Assembly: GCA_016869765.1 (NCBI GenBank)
Contig: VGES01000001.1
Coordinates: forward strand, 124,001-188,000
From: Alphaproteobacteria bacterium
GTDB lineage: Bacteria; Pseudomonadota; Alphaproteobacteria; SHVP01
Direction: 5' to 3'
DNA length: 64,000 bases
The position numbers and the translations under genes were made by a program. Shown here piece after piece: positions 18,191 to 29,959 of the stretch; the first letter of the stretch is position 1, and each line of letters begins with the position of its first letter. Under the pieces are notes generated by a model. The model made no database searches. It was given only the letters and a program-made list of their open reading frames with translations, and was not told the DNA's origin.

Positions 18191-21165
18191 CGGCAAACTT
18201 GCGGCAGGGCGACCTCTTCGCGCCGATCGCGCGGGGTCGACCTGCACCCGCGGTCTACACGTTGCCGGCACAGCGGCCATTCGTCGATCATCTGGCGCGC
18301 GGCCTCCTGCACCGCTATCCCGGCGAGCAACTGACCAAGGTCCTGGTGCTCCTGCCCACGCGTCGGGCGGTCCGCAGCCTGCTCGATGCGTTCCTCCGTG
18401 TCGTAGAGGGAAAGGCCCTCTTGCTGCCGATGATTCGCCCGATCGGCGACATCGATGAAGAAGACCTGCCGTTTGCCGTGGACGTCGGCAATCCCGAGGA
18501 CGCGATCGGGCTGCCGCCCGCCATCTCCCGTCTCACGCGACAGGTGATCCTCGGGCAATTGATCGAGCGGTGGATGGGCCGCACTCTGCCGATGGGAACG
18601 GCCCATGCCGTCGAACTCGCGGTTGCCCTCGGCGATCTGATCGATCAGGTCTACACCGAACGCCTGGATTTCACGGCGTTGCGTTCGCTCGTTCCAGCGG
18701 ACTACGCCAATCATTGGCAGAAAACGGTCGATTTCCTGACCGTGGTCACCGACCACTGGCCGCGAATCCTCGAGGAACGCGGCGAGCTCGATCCGGCGGA
18801 TCGGCGAAACCGCCTGATCGATCTTCAGATCGCCCGGTGGCGAGCAGACCCGCCGGCGACGCCCATCGTCGCGGCGGGATCGACCGGCACGGTCGCAGCC
18901 ACGGCCGGCATGCTGGCGTTGATCGCGCGCTTGCCTCAAGGGGCCGTCATTCTGCCGGGATTGGACAGCGGGCTCGACGAGGTCTCGTGGCGCCAGCTCG
19001 ACCCGGGTCATCCGCAATTTACGATGAAACAACTCCTCGAACGTCTTCAGGTGGCACGCGGCGAGGTCCTGCCCTGGGACGATGTCGACGAGCCATCGCC
19101 GCGCTTCGTGCTGTTGCGCGAGGCGTTGCGCCCCGCCGCCACGACCGAACGGTGGCAGCACTTGACGCTGGACGCGGCCGACTTGACCCGCGATCTGACG
19201 CGCATCGCCTGTGCCGGCCCGCGCGACGAGGCCATCGTCGTGGCGTTGATCCTGCGCGAAGCGCTCGAGACTCCGGGGCGCACCGCCGCCCTGGTCACGC
19301 CCGATCGCAACCTCGCGCGTCGCGTCGCCTGCGAACTGACGCGCTGGGGCATCGCAATCGACGATACAGCCGGGGTCCCACTCGCCAACACCGCGGCCGG
19401 CACGTTCCTCCGCCTGTCGGCGCGGGCCGCGGCCAATGCGCTGGCGCCGGTCGATCTCCTGGCGCTACTCAAACACCCGTTCGCCGCCGCGGGACAGGCG
19501 CCCGGGACATTCCGCAGCATGGTCCGCCGGTTGGAGCTGGCCGCCCTGCGCGGGCCCCGCCCGAAGCCGGGCATCGAGGGGCTGCGGGCCGCGGTCGACC
19601 GCGATGCGGAACTGAAGCCTTGGCTCGACCGCTGGTATGCGATGGTCGAGGCCCTCGTACGCGCGTTTCGCCAGCGCCGCGAGACGGTCGCTGATCTCCT
19701 TGAAGCCCATGTCGGCGCATGTCGCGCCTTGGCCGCGACCAACCAGGAAACCGGCGACGAACGCCTTTGGCGCGGCGATGACGGTGAAGCGCTGTCGTTG
19801 TTTGTCGATGAACTGGCGGCGGCGGTCGAAGACGGTCCCCTGATCGCGACGGCCGACTACCCCGACCTGCTCGACCGTTTCCTCATGCAACGCGCGGTCC
19901 GTCCGCGGTTCGGCCGTCACCCGCGGCTGGCGATCTGGGGACCGCTCGAGGCCCGCCTGCAAGCCGCCGACGTGGTCGTTCTCGGCGGACTCAACGACGG
20001 CACGTGGCCGACCCACCCCGAGGTCGATCCGTGGATGAGCCGACCGATGCGCCACGCCTTCGGCTTGCCGCCGCCGGAACGTCGTATCGGCCAGTCGGCG
20101 CACGACTTCGTGCAGGCGGCGTGCGCACCGACCATTTTCCTCACGAGGTCGGAGAAGGTCGATGCCGCGCCCACCGTCGCCTCGCGGTGGTGGCTCAGGA
20201 TCGACACCGTGTTGGGCGAGCCGGTCGCCGCGGAGAAAGAACGTGCCAATCGTTATCGCGCCTGGGCGGCGGCGATCGACTTGCCCGAGGGCTCGGTCCG
20301 GCCGGTAGCGCCACCCGCGTTCGCGCCGCCGCTGCGCTATCGCCCCCGTGGGCTCTATGTCACCGACGTCGAGACACTGGTGCGGAACCCTTACGGCGTC
20401 TACGCCAAGCACGTTCTCAAACTGCGCAAACTCGATGCGATCGACGAGGACGCGCAGATGAGCGATCGCGGCACGTTCGTTCACCGGGCGCTCGAGGCGT
20501 TCGGCCGGGAACTGCCGGACATCTTGCCCGATGACGCGTTCGAACTGCTGCTGGAGCACGGTCGCAGGGCGTTCTCCGGGTTTGTCGGGCGGCCATCGCT
20601 GAAGGTCTTCTGGTGGCGGTGGTTCGAACGCGCCGGTCGCTGGTTCATCGACACGGAACGGGAGCGCCGCCAGCACCGTCGGCCGATCGCGGCCGAAATC
20701 ACAGGCACGCTGAACCTGGATGCTCCCGGCGGGACCTTCACGCTTAACGCCAAAGCCGACCGTCTCGATCGTTTCACCGACGAGTCGCTTGCCATCGTCG
20801 ACTACAAGACGGGTGGTCTTCCCACACAGCGCGACATCAAGAATGGCTTGGTTCCCCAGCTCGTCCTCGAGGCGCTGATCGCGCGGGCGGGTGGTTTTCC
20901 GGATTTGGGCCACGCGGCGGTATCGGTCCTCGAATATCTGAAGTTCGGCGGGGCGGATGGCGGGCAGACCCTTGCCGTTCAAAGGGTCCTGGATCGCATG
21001 ACGGAGGCAGAAGCGGGGCTCGCCAGACTCATCGCCGCGTTCGATGACGAGAAGACGCCTTACCTCGCCGTTCCCCGCCCGCAGGCCGCGCCACGTTTCG
21101 ACGACTACGAGCACCTCGCGCGAATCAAGGAGTGGACCGCTCAGGGGGATCGTGAGGCGTCATGA
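18187..21165 (+). CDS. addB: Double-strand break repair protein AddB (alphaproteobacterial type)
   Basis: AddB, the partner of AddA in the helicase-nuclease that resects double-strand breaks until it meets a Chi site. It is 992 residues from the ATG at 18187, which overlaps the murU stop. The N-terminal half is an inactivated helicase-like domain (VLVLLPTRRAVRSLLDAF). The C-terminal PD-(D/E)XK nuclease carries LAIVDYKTGG (about residue 870) after VHRALEAFGRELP. I see no obvious iron-sulphur cysteine set like that of Bacillus AddB, which agrees with the alphaproteobacterial subtype. The stop overlaps the addA ATG. Confidence 0.93.
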   Translation: MTANLRQGDLFAPIARGRPAPAVYTLPAQRPFVDHLARGLLHRYPGEQLTKVLVLLPTRRAVRSLLDAFLRVVEGKALLLPMIRPIGDIDEEDLPFAVDVGNPEDAIGLPPAISRLTRQVILGQLIERWMGRTLPMGTAHAVELAVALGDLIDQVYTERLDFTALRSLVPADYANHWQKTVDFLTVVTDHWPRILEERGELDPADRRNRLIDLQIARWRADPPATPIVAAGSTGTVAATAGMLALIARLPQGAVILPGLDSGLDEVSWRQLDPGHPQFTMKQLLERLQVARGEVLPWDDVDEPSPRFVLLREALRPAATTERWQHLTLDAADLTRDLTRIACAGPRDEAIVVALILREALETPGRTAALVTPDRNLARRVACELTRWGIAIDDTAGVPLANTAAGTFLRLSARAAANALAPVDLLALLKHPFAAAGQAPGTFRSMVRRLELAALRGPRPKPGIEGLRAAVDRDAELKPWLDRWYAMVEALVRAFRQRRETVADLLEAHVGACRALAATNQETGDERLWRGDDGEALSLFVDELAAAVEDGPLIATADYPDLLDRFLMQRAVRPRFGRHPRLAIWGPLEARLQAADVVVLGGLNDGTWPTHPEVDPWMSRPMRHAFGLPPPERRIGQSAHDFVQAACAPTIFLTRSEKVDAAPTVASRWWLRIDTVLGEPVAAEKERANRYRAWAAAIDLPEGSVRPVAPPAFAPPLRYRPRGLYVTDVETLVRNPYGVYAKHVLKLRKLDAIDEDAQMSDRGTFVHRALEAFGRELPDILPDDAFELLLEHGRRAFSGFVGRPSLKVFWWRWFERAGRWFIDTERERRQHRRPIAAEITGTLNLDAPGGTFTLNAKADRLDRFTDESLAIVDYKTGGLPTQRDIKNGLVPQLVLEALIARAGGFPDLGHAAVSVLEYLKFGGADGGQTLAVQRVLDRMTEAEAGLARLIAAFDDEKTPYLAVPRPQAAPRFDDYEHLARIKEWTAQGDREAS

Positions 21166-24100
21166 TCGTCGAACGCAGTCCCGCCCAGCGCCGCGCAGCC
21201 GATCCGACCCACAACGCTTGGGTCTCGGCCTCCGCCGGTTCCGGAAAAACCAAGGTGCTGGTCGACCGTTTTCTCCGACTGCTGCTGGCCGGGACCGCAC
21301 CCGACCGAGTTCTCTGTCTCACCTTCACCAAGGCGGCCGCCGCGGAGATGGCGGACCGGCTGCTGACAGAACTCGCCGCGTGGGTCACGGCGGACGATCG
21401 GGCGCTGGCGGCGAGCCTGCTGGCCCTTACAGGCAGCCCGCCCCGGCCGGAAGACTCGCGTCGGGCGCGACAGCTGTTCGCCGCCGCACTCGACGTGCAG
21501 GGCGGCCTGCGGATCCAGACCATCCACGGGTTCTGCGAAACGCTGCTCGCCCGGTTCCCGATCGAGGCCGGTCTGCGGCCGAATTTCGCGGTGCTCGACG
21601 ATCGCGGCGCGCGCGAGCGGCTCGACGACGCGCAAGATGTCGCTTTGCTCCAGGCCGAACACGACTCGGGCCTTGGGGCGGCCCTCGCTCGCTTCGCCGG
21701 ACGCGTCGCCGAGACGCGGTTCTCCGATCTTCTCGTCAAGCTGGCGGCCGAGCGGGCGAGGTTTGCGCGAGTTCTGGCGCGTGGTCCGGAGCACGCGGCG
21801 CGACGGGTCCGAAACTTCCTCGGCGTCGCACCGGGAGAAACCGCCGAGTCGATTGTTGACGCGGCCTGTCGCGACGAGTCCTTCGACATGAAGGCGCTTC
21901 GGCGGGCGGCGCAGACCTTGGGCCGAGGGTCCAAATCCGATGCGGCGGCCGGGCATAGCCTCGCCACCTGGCTCGATTCGCCGCGGGAGCGCGGTCGTCG
22001 TTTTGATCGCTATCTTCTCGTCTACTTGACCGAAGAGGGCGAGCCGCGCAAGCGCCTGGCGACCAAGCAATCGATCGCCGCCATGCCCGATATCGTCGAA
22101 GTCCTGGAGCGCGAACGGGCGCGCCTCATGGTGGTGCTCGAGAAGCGCCGGGCGGCTCTGGTGGCGGAGGCGACCGAAGCGCTGATCGTGGTCGGCGATG
22201 CCATTCTGCGGTCCTACCAGGACGAAAAGCAGCGGCGCAACCAACTCGACTACGACGACCTTGTGATCGAGGCGGTCAATCTCCTGCGCCAACCGGCCAT
22301 CGCGCCGTGGATTCTCTACAAGCTCGACGGCGGTATCGACCACGTACTGGTCGATGAAGCCCAGGACACGAGCCCCGACCAATGGTCGGTGATTGCGGCG
22401 CTGGCCGAAGAATTCTTCGCCGGTGTCGGCGCCCGCGACGCCGTGCGGACCCTGTTCGCGGTGGGTGACGAAAAGCAATCGATCTTCAGCTTCCAGGGGG
22501 CCGACCCGGCGACGTTTGCCGAAATGCGCGGCCACTTCCAGGGCCGCATCAAAGGCAGCCAGCGACTCTGGCAGGACGTGCCGATGATGCTGTCCTACCG
22601 TTCGGTGCCCGCGGTGCTCAGCTTCGCCGACCGTCTGTTCGGCGGAAGTCCAGCAGCCGGCGATGGCGTGACGGCGGACGGTCGGTGGGTGGCCCACCAG
22701 GCGACGCGCCTGGGGCAGGCGGGGTTGGTCGAACTTTGGCCGACGGTTGCCCATGACGAACAGACGATCGAATCCTGGGGCCTGCCGCTGTCGCAGAACC
22801 TGTTGGCCACGGCCGAGTCACGATTAGCCCGACGGATTGCCGGCGTCATCCGGCGATGGCTCGACTCGCGCGAAATGCTGACGGCGCGTGCCCGCCCGAT
22901 CGCACCGGCGGACATCCTGATCCTGGTGCGTCGGCGCAATCTCTTCTTCGAAGAAATGATCCTGGCGCTCAAGCAAGCCGGGGTCCCCGTCGCCGGCGCC
23001 GATCGCATGGTGTTGATCGAACAGCTCGCCGTGCAGGATCTGATCGCTTTGGCCCGCGTCACCCTGTTGCCGGAGGACGATCTCGTCCTGGCCACCGTCC
23101 TCAAGAGTCCTTTTGTCGGGCTCACCGAGGAACAGCTCTTTCACCTCGCCGCCGATCGCGGTGCCCGGCGCCTGTGGGAGGCGCTGCGTCAGGAAGCGGA
23201 CCGGGATCCCGCCTACGGCGCGGCGTGGCGCTTCCTCAATACTCTGATGGCGCGCGCCGACTTCATTCCGCCCTACGAGTTCTTCGCGCAGGTGTTGAGC
23301 CAGGGCGGCCGGGAACGGCTGCTGGCCCGCCTCGGTCCGGAGGCGAGCGACCCGATCGACGAATTCCTGGCGCGTACGATCGCCTATCAGCGCGAGAATC
23401 CGCCGTCCCTCGAGGGCTTTCTGCACTGGATCGAGGGTGACGAGGTCGAAATCAAGCGTGACATGGAGCAGTCGCGTGACCAGGTTCGGGTCATGACCGT
23501 GCACGGGGCCAAGGGCCTCGAAGCCCCGATCGTCTTTCTGCCCGACACGTGCACCAACGCGCGCGACGACCGTTCGTACTTCTGGACACACGATCCGGAG
23601 GGTGGCGACCTGATGCTCTGGCCACTCACCAAAGCGAGTGACGATCCGGTCTCGGCCCGGGTTCGGATCGAGACTCGTCGCGAGATCGATCGCGAGTACC
23701 GTCGCCTGTTTTACGTCGCGGTCACGCGCGCGGCCGACCGGCTCTACATCTGCGGCTGGGAGACGGGTCAGGGTCGTGGCGACGGCTGCTGGTATGAATT
23801 GGCGCGTCCGGTGATGGAGGCCATGGGTCGATCGACCGAAGTCGATTTGGCGGGAACCGTGGAAACGGTCTGGCGCTACGAAGAGCATCAGCAAACCGCG
23901 ACCGAACAACTGAAGCTCGCCGCGGGAGCCGCCGTCGCCCCGGTTCAAATGCCCCTGTGGCTTCGCCAGCCGGCCCGACCGGAGGCGGGGACCCAACGGC
24001 CGCTCGCGCCGTCGCGGCCCGCCGGGAGCGAGGCGCCCGTGCGGCGGCCGCTGCTTCAAGCCAATGCCAGATTTCGCCGCGGTCGGATCGTCCATCGTCT

Positions 24101-24557
24101 GTTGCAGTCGCTCCCCGCAGCCGCGCCGGATCGGCGCGCCGAAGCCATGGCGCGGTATCTCGCGCTCCCCGGCCTCGCGCTCTCGATGGAGGAACGCGAG
24201 GCGATCGCGGCCGAGACCGTCGCTGTCCTGGACGATCCGGCCTTTGCCCCCATCTTCGCCGCGCACGGCCTCGCCGAGGTTCCGATCACGGGCGTCGTCG
24301 GTGCCACGGTCGTCTCCGGGCAGGTCGACCGTCTGCTGGTCGAGACGCACGAGGTCCTGGTCGTCGATTTCAAGTCCGACCGCGATCCGCCCGACGATGG
24401 TTCGACACCGGAATCCTATGTCCGGCAAATGGCGGCCTACCGCGCGGTGCTGCGGGGCGTGTATCCGAGCCGCGCGATTCGCTGCGCGTTGTTGTGGACC
24501 GCGGTGCCGCGCCTCGTGGAAATCGGCGCAGACCGCCTCGATGCCGCGGCGCCTTGA
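21162..24557 (+). CDS. addA: Double-strand break repair helicase-nuclease AddA
   Basis: UvrD-family helicase with a C-terminal nuclease, 1131 residues. Walker A is SASAGSGKTKVL (about residues 22-33), motif II is VDEAQDTSPDQW (about 396), motif VI is YVAVTRAADRLYICG (about 851), and the RecB-like nuclease has VLVVDFKSDRD (about 1067). The full set of motifs implies an active 3'-5' motor and nuclease. It is translationally coupled to addB. The following 69-base gap leads to trxA, which may share the transcript. Confidence 0.95.
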   Translation: MIVERSPAQRRAADPTHNAWVSASAGSGKTKVLVDRFLRLLLAGTAPDRVLCLTFTKAAAAEMADRLLTELAAWVTADDRALAASLLALTGSPPRPEDSRRARQLFAAALDVQGGLRIQTIHGFCETLLARFPIEAGLRPNFAVLDDRGARERLDDAQDVALLQAEHDSGLGAALARFAGRVAETRFSDLLVKLAAERARFARVLARGPEHAARRVRNFLGVAPGETAESIVDAACRDESFDMKALRRAAQTLGRGSKSDAAAGHSLATWLDSPRERGRRFDRYLLVYLTEEGEPRKRLATKQSIAAMPDIVEVLERERARLMVVLEKRRAALVAEATEALIVVGDAILRSYQDEKQRRNQLDYDDLVIEAVNLLRQPAIAPWILYKLDGGIDHVLVDEAQDTSPDQWSVIAALAEEFFAGVGARDAVRTLFAVGDEKQSIFSFQGADPATFAEMRGHFQGRIKGSQRLWQDVPMMLSYRSVPAVLSFADRLFGGSPAAGDGVTADGRWVAHQATRLGQAGLVELWPTVAHDEQTIESWGLPLSQNLLATAESRLARRIAGVIRRWLDSREMLTARARPIAPADILILVRRRNLFFEEMILALKQAGVPVAGADRMVLIEQLAVQDLIALARVTLLPEDDLVLATVLKSPFVGLTEEQLFHLAADRGARRLWEALRQEADRDPAYGAAWRFLNTLMARADFIPPYEFFAQVLSQGGRERLLARLGPEASDPIDEFLARTIAYQRENPPSLEGFLHWIEGDEVEIKRDMEQSRDQVRVMTVHGAKGLEAPIVFLPDTCTNARDDRSYFWTHDPEGGDLMLWPLTKASDDPVSARVRIETRREIDREYRRLFYVAVTRAADRLYICGWETGQGRGDGCWYELARPVMEAMGRSTEVDLAGTVETVWRYEEHQQTATEQLKLAAGAAVAPVQMPLWLRQPARPEAGTQRPLAPSRPAGSEAPVRRPLLQANARFRRGRIVHRLLQSLPAAAPDRRAEAMARYLALPGLALSMEEREAIAAETVAVLDDPAFAPIFAAHGLAEVPITGVVGATVVSGQVDRLLVETHEVLVVDFKSDRDPPDDGSTPESYVRQMAAYRAVLRGVYPSRAIRCALLWTAVPRLVEIGADRLDAAAP

Positions 24558-24626
24558 CCCCCCGGAGGGGCCTACCTACATTTCGGGTCTTTCTCGGCGC
24601 GCCGCGCCGCCAGCGCAGGAATCTCC

Positions 24627-24947
24627 ATGACCACCACCAAAGTCACCGACCAATCGTTCGACGCCGACGTGTTGAAGGCCCAGGGCCCGGTGCTCGTCGA
24701 CTATTGGGCGGAGTGGTGCGGCCCCTGCCGGATGATCGCGCCGGCGCTCGAAGAGATATCGAAGGAGATGCAGGGCAAGCTCACGGTCGCCAAGCTCAAC
24801 ATCGACGAGAACCCGCAGACGCCGTCGAAATACGGCGTTCGTGGCATTCCCACGCTGATGCTGTTCAAGAACGGCAGCGTGGCGTCGACCAAGGTCGGGG
24901 CATTGCCCAAGAGCAAGCTCGTCGAGTGGATCAACTCGACGCTCTGA
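24627..24947 (+). CDS. trxA: Thioredoxin
   Basis: Cytosolic thioredoxin of 106 residues with the redox motif [10 protein letters not shown] (C31, C34) and the cis-proline in RGIPTLMLF. It would reduce ribonucleotide reductase, methionine sulfoxide reductase and similar partners. The position directly after addA is common in alphaproteobacteria. It converges on folC with only 10 bases between the stop codons. Confidence 0.97.
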   Translation: MTTTKVTDQSFDADVLKAQGPVLVDYWAEWCGPCRMIAPALEEISKEMQGKLTVAKLNIDENPQTPSKYGVRGIPTLMLFKNGSVASTKVGALPKSKLVEWINSTL

Positions 24948-24957
24948 GCCGCGCCGC

Positions 24958-26274
24958 TCACGCGACCGGCTCGCCGTTGGTGGCGAGCACGGCGCCCGCA
25001 AGATAGATCGAGCCGCAAATGACCACGCGCGGCGCTCTGGCGCCGGCTCGCGCGATGCTGTCCAACGTCGCCGCCACCGACTCGCCCGGTCGTGCCTCGA
25101 GGCCGACGCTGGCGGCGGAGGCGGCCAGGGCCTCGGCCGCAAAGCTCGTCCCCTCGTTGGGGATCGCGACCGCCCAGAGCCGGGGGCGAAGGGTCACGAA
25201 GTGGCCGAGGAAGCTCGCGGCATCCTTGGTCTGCATCATCCCGACCACGACGTGGAGGGGGCGCGGGTCCCGCGTCTGCCATTGGGCGAGGGTCGCCGCC
25301 AGGGCTTCTCCGCCCGCCGGGTTGTGCGCGCCATCGAGCCAGACCTCGGCATCGGGCGGCAGGCGGCCGACGAGAGGGCCAGCGCCGAGTCGCTGGAGAC
25401 GTCCGGGCCACACGACGCGCGTAAGCCCCGAGGCGATCGCGTTCCAGGAGATTCGGAACTCGCGCGCGCGTCGCGCCGCCACGGCTGCTGTCGCCGCGTT
25501 GGTCGGCTGGTGAACGCCGACGAGCGCCGGGGCCGGGAGTCCTACGGTTTCGCCATCGAGTGTGAGTTCCAGGCCGCTTTCGGTCGCGCGATGACGCCAG
25601 TCGCCGGGGCCGGTTCCCCAAACGGTCAACGGTGCCGCGACGTGCGCGCCCTGGGTGCGAATCACCTGCGCGGCCTCGGAGGTTTGCGGCGCGATCACGG
25701 CATGAACGCCGCGGCGCAGGATGCCGGCCTTCTCGAAGGCGATCTTGGCGATCGTCTCGCCGAGGAATCCCGTGTGGTCGAGCGAGATCGGCGTGATCAC
25801 CGAAACCGCCGCGCTCGGGATCGTGTTGGTCGTATCGAGGCGGCCACCGAGACCGACCTCGAGGACCAGGGCGTCGGCGGGCGTTCGCGCAAAGGCGAGA
25901 AACGCGGCGACCGTCGTGATCTCGAAAAAGGTGATCGGCTCGCCGGCGTTCACCCGGTCGCATTCCTGCAACAGGGCTAGCAATTCGGCGTCTCCGATCA
26001 GTTGCCCGGCCAGGCGAACCCGCTCGTTGAACCGGATCAGGTGCGGCGAGGTGTAGACATGAACTCGGTGGTTGGCGGCTTCGAGAATCGCCCGCAGGTA
26101 GGCCGTCACCGAACCCTTGCCGTTGGTTCCAGCGACGTGGAACACGGGCGGAAGCTTCGCCTCCGGATGATCGAGGCGCGCCAGCAAGCGCCAAATGCGA
26201 TCGAGCGAAAGGTCGATCGCTTTGGGATGCAGCAACGTCAGTTGCTTCAAATAGGTGTCGATCGCTGACGCCAC
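24958..26274 (-). CDS. folC: Bifunctional dihydrofolate synthase/folylpolyglutamate synthase
   Basis: FolC of 438 residues, starting at a GTG. It joins dihydropteroate to glutamate and lengthens the polyglutamate tail of folates. The ATP-binding loop is VAGTNGKGSVTAYL, followed by the family motif VYTSPHLIRFNERV and LEVGLGGRLDTTN. It is the last gene of the minus-strand run pyrF-trpF-trpB-trpA-accD-folC, 72 bases after accD. Confidence 0.96.
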   Translation of the reverse strand: MASAIDTYLKQLTLLHPKAIDLSLDRIWRLLARLDHPEAKLPPVFHVAGTNGKGSVTAYLRAILEAANHRVHVYTSPHLIRFNERVRLAGQLIGDAELLALLQECDRVNAGEPITFFEITTVAAFLAFARTPADALVLEVGLGGRLDTTNTIPSAAVSVITPISLDHTGFLGETIAKIAFEKAGILRRGVHAVIAPQTSEAAQVIRTQGAHVAAPLTVWGTGPGDWRHRATESGLELTLDGETVGLPAPALVGVHQPTNAATAAVAARRAREFRISWNAIASGLTRVVWPGRLQRLGAGPLVGRLPPDAEVWLDGAHNPAGGEALAATLAQWQTRDPRPLHVVVGMMQTKDAASFLGHFVTLRPRLWAVAIPNEGTSFAAEALAASAASVGLEARPGESVAATLDSIARAGARAPRVVICGSIYLAGAVLATNGEPVA

Positions 26275-26346
26275 GGAACGCCGCTCTTGTTCGACTAGAT
26301 CATCGCCTCGACAACGCTGGGCGAATTGCGGGGTTGAGAGGCCAAC

Positions 26347-27231
26347 TCACGAAGTGGCAGCGCGCGGGATATTGTCGGTCGTGGTTCGCTTCATCAGGAG
26401 CGACAGAATACGCCCCAACGTTTCGCGCAGCTTGTGGCGGTGGACCACCATATCGATCATGCCATGGGCGAGCAGATACTCCGCCCGCTGAAAGCCTTCG
26501 GGGAGCTGTTCGCGGATGGTGTCCTCGATGACCCGTGGTCCGGCGAAACCGATCAGGGCTCCCGGCTCGGCAATCGCGATGTCCCCCAGCATGGCATAGG
26601 ACGCCGTGACGCCGCCCGTCGTCGGGTCGGTCAACACGACGACATAGGGCAGGCGCGCCTCGCGCACCATATCGACCGCGACCACGGTGCGGGGCATCTG
26701 CATCAGCGACAGAATGCCCTCCTGCATGCGGGCGCCGCCCGCGGCCGCGATCACGATCAGCGCGGCGTTGCGATCCACCGCCTCACGGGCGGCGGTGATG
26801 AGGGCTTCGCCGGCCGCCAATCCCATCGATCCGGCCATGAAGGCGAAGTTCTGCGCCGCGATCACCGCCGGCTGACCGACGATATTGCCGTGAGCGACGA
26901 TCACCGCCTCGTCGTCCCCGGTCTTGGAGCGGTTCTCCTTCAAACGGTCGGCATAGCGCTTGGTGTCGCGGAAGCGCAGCGGGTCGGTGGGCACCTCGGG
27001 GAGCGCGATGCGCTCGTGCGCGCCGTCGTCGAACAGGTTGGCGAAACGATCGTTCGGGCCGATCCGCAGGTGATGGTCGCAGTTCGGACAGACGCTCTGG
27101 TTCTTGGCGAGGTCGCGGTGGAAGATGATCTGCCCGCAGCTCGGGCACTTGGTCCACAGGTTCTCGCGGCTCTCCCGTTTGCGCACGAGCGAGCCGATCT
27201 TCGGGCGAACGAAGTTGGTGAGCCAGTTCAT
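26347..27231 (-). CDS. accD: Acetyl-CoA carboxylase carboxyltransferase subunit beta
   Basis: AccD of 294 residues, the zinc-containing subunit of carboxyltransferase that makes malonyl-CoA for fatty acid synthesis. The N-terminal zinc ribbon has C29, C32, C48 and C51 ([17 protein letters not shown]). The acyl-CoA part has [17 protein letters not shown] and the oxyanion-type loops [17 protein letters not shown]. It lies 38 bases after trpA and before folC, an order widely conserved in Proteobacteria. AccA is not in the window. Confidence 0.97.
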   Translation of the reverse strand: MNWLTNFVRPKIGSLVRKRESRENLWTKCPSCGQIIFHRDLAKNQSVCPNCDHHLRIGPNDRFANLFDDGAHERIALPEVPTDPLRFRDTKRYADRLKENRSKTGDDEAVIVAHGNIVGQPAVIAAQNFAFMAGSMGLAAGEALITAAREAVDRNAALIVIAAAGGARMQEGILSLMQMPRTVVAVDMVREARLPYVVVLTDPTTGGVTASYAMLGDIAIAEPGALIGFAGPRVIEDTIREQLPEGFQRAEYLLAHGMIDMVVHRHKLRETLGRILSLLMKRTTTDNIPRAATS

Positions 27232-27269
27232 GCTGTCAGGTTAGCACACCGCTGCGACGCGGCCACCGA

Positions 27270-28093
27270 CTAGGACCTTCGCGCGTTTCGCACGCCTGAG
27301 GCCAATTCCCGCACCAGGCCGGCCACCTTGTCGATGAGCCCCGTGGTCGGTCGTCCAGCACCGTCGAGGTTCTCGGCAATCCGCGACACGATCGCGGAAC
27401 CCACCACGGCGGCATCGGCGTGGCGCGCGATCGCGGCGGCTTGCGTGGCGTTGCGAATGCCGAACCCCACGGCGATCGGCAACGACGTGTGCTTGCGCAG
27501 GCGCGCGACCGCATTGGCGACCGCCTGATCGTCGGCGCTCCGGGTTCCCGTGATGCCGGCGATCGCGACGTAGTAGACGAAGCCCGAGGTGTTGGTCAGC
27601 ACCTTGGGCAGGCGCCGGTCATCCGTGGTCGGCGTGGCGAGGCGAACGAAGTGAATCCCGGCTGTGATCGCCGGCAGGCAGAGCTCATCGTCGTGCTCCG
27701 GCGGCAGGTCGACGACGATCAGGCCGTCGACCCCGGCCGCCCGCGCGTCGGTGAGGAACGCTGGAACCCCATAGCGGTAGATCGGGTTGTAATAGCCCAT
27801 GAGCACGATCGGCGTCGCTTTGTCGTGTCGGCGGAACCCTTCGACCATGGCGATCGTCTTGCGCAAGGTCGTGCCGGCGCGGATCGCCCGCAGGCTCGAG
27901 GCTTGGATAGCGGGTCCGTCGGCCATCGGGTCGGAGAACGGCATGCCGATCTCGATCAAATCGGCGCCGGCGGCGGGGAGCGCCTCGAGCAGTTCCGCTG
28001 AGACGATCGGATCCGGATCGCCCGCGGTCACGAACGTCACGAGGCCGGACCGTCCCTCCCGATGCAAGTCGGAAAAGCGTTGCTCGATACGGC

Positions 28094-28097
<4 letters not shown>
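27270..28097 (-). CDS. trpA: Tryptophan synthase alpha subunit
   Basis: TrpA of 275 residues cleaves indole-3-glycerol phosphate and channels indole to TrpB. Catalytic E49 and D60 fall at the canonical positions in [14 protein letters not shown]. The phosphate-binding segments GFGIRNATQ and AVVGSAIV are present. The ATG overlaps the trpB stop by four bases, which couples synthesis of the two subunits. Confidence 0.97.
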
Positions 28098-29305
<1,208 letters not shown>

Positions 29306-29307
29306 CC

Positions 29308-29955
29308 CTAGGACTCCAAATGCCGCACGGCGGCGAGAAACGCCTCGATCTTGGCCGGGCTCTTGATCCCGCGACGCTCTTCGACGCCCGAGGACACATC
29401 GACGAGGCGGGCACCGGTTCGCCGCACCGCCTCGCCCACATTGTCGGCCGTCAAGCCGCCGGACAACATCCAAGGTCGCCGCCACCCGCGACCCGCGAGC
29501 AGGCTCCAATCGAAGGCCCTGGCATTGCCGCCGGGGATGACGCTGCCCTCGGGCGCCTTGGCATCGAACATCAGCATGTCGGCACACTCCTCGAACGCCT
29601 CGGCGCTGTCGAGATCGCGCGGTGCACTCACCGACAGGGCCTTCATCACGGGCACCCCGAACTGTTGCCGAATCGCCGCAAGGCGCCGGCAATCTTCCTC
29701 GCCGTGACACTGCCAGAGATCGATCGGGATCTGGTCGCGGATCGCGGCGAGTTCCTGATCCCCGGCGTCGACGACGACGGCCACTTTCCTGACGTGGCGG
29801 GGGACGTTTTTGGCGAGCGCGCCCGCCTGCACGGGCGTGACATAGCGAGGCGAGGGCGGGAAGAACACGAAGCCGACGTAGTCGGCGCCACCGCGTACCG
29901 CGGTCGCCACGGTCTCGGCCGTGCTCAAGCCGCAGATCTTGGCCTGGATCGCCAC
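29308..29955 (-). CDS. trpF: Phosphoribosylanthranilate isomerase
   Basis: TrpF of 215 residues, a TIM barrel catalysing the Amadori rearrangement in tryptophan synthesis. The catalytic cysteine is in KICGLS near the N-terminus and the acid is in [10 protein letters not shown]; the phosphate-binding end is [16 protein letters not shown]. It lies between pyrF (four bases) and trpB (two bases). The trpE, trpG, trpD and trpC genes are not nearby, so the pathway is split. Confidence 0.96.
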   Translation of the reverse strand: MAIQAKICGLSTAETVATAVRGGADYVGFVFFPPSPRYVTPVQAGALAKNVPRHVRKVAVVVDAGDQELAAIRDQIPIDLWQCHGEEDCRRLAAIRQQFGVPVMKALSVSAPRDLDSAEAFEECADMLMFDAKAPEGSVIPGGNARAFDWSLLAGRGWRRPWMLSGGLTADNVGEAVRRTGARLVDVSSGVEERRGIKSPAKIEAFLAAVRHLES

Positions 29956-29959
29956 GGGC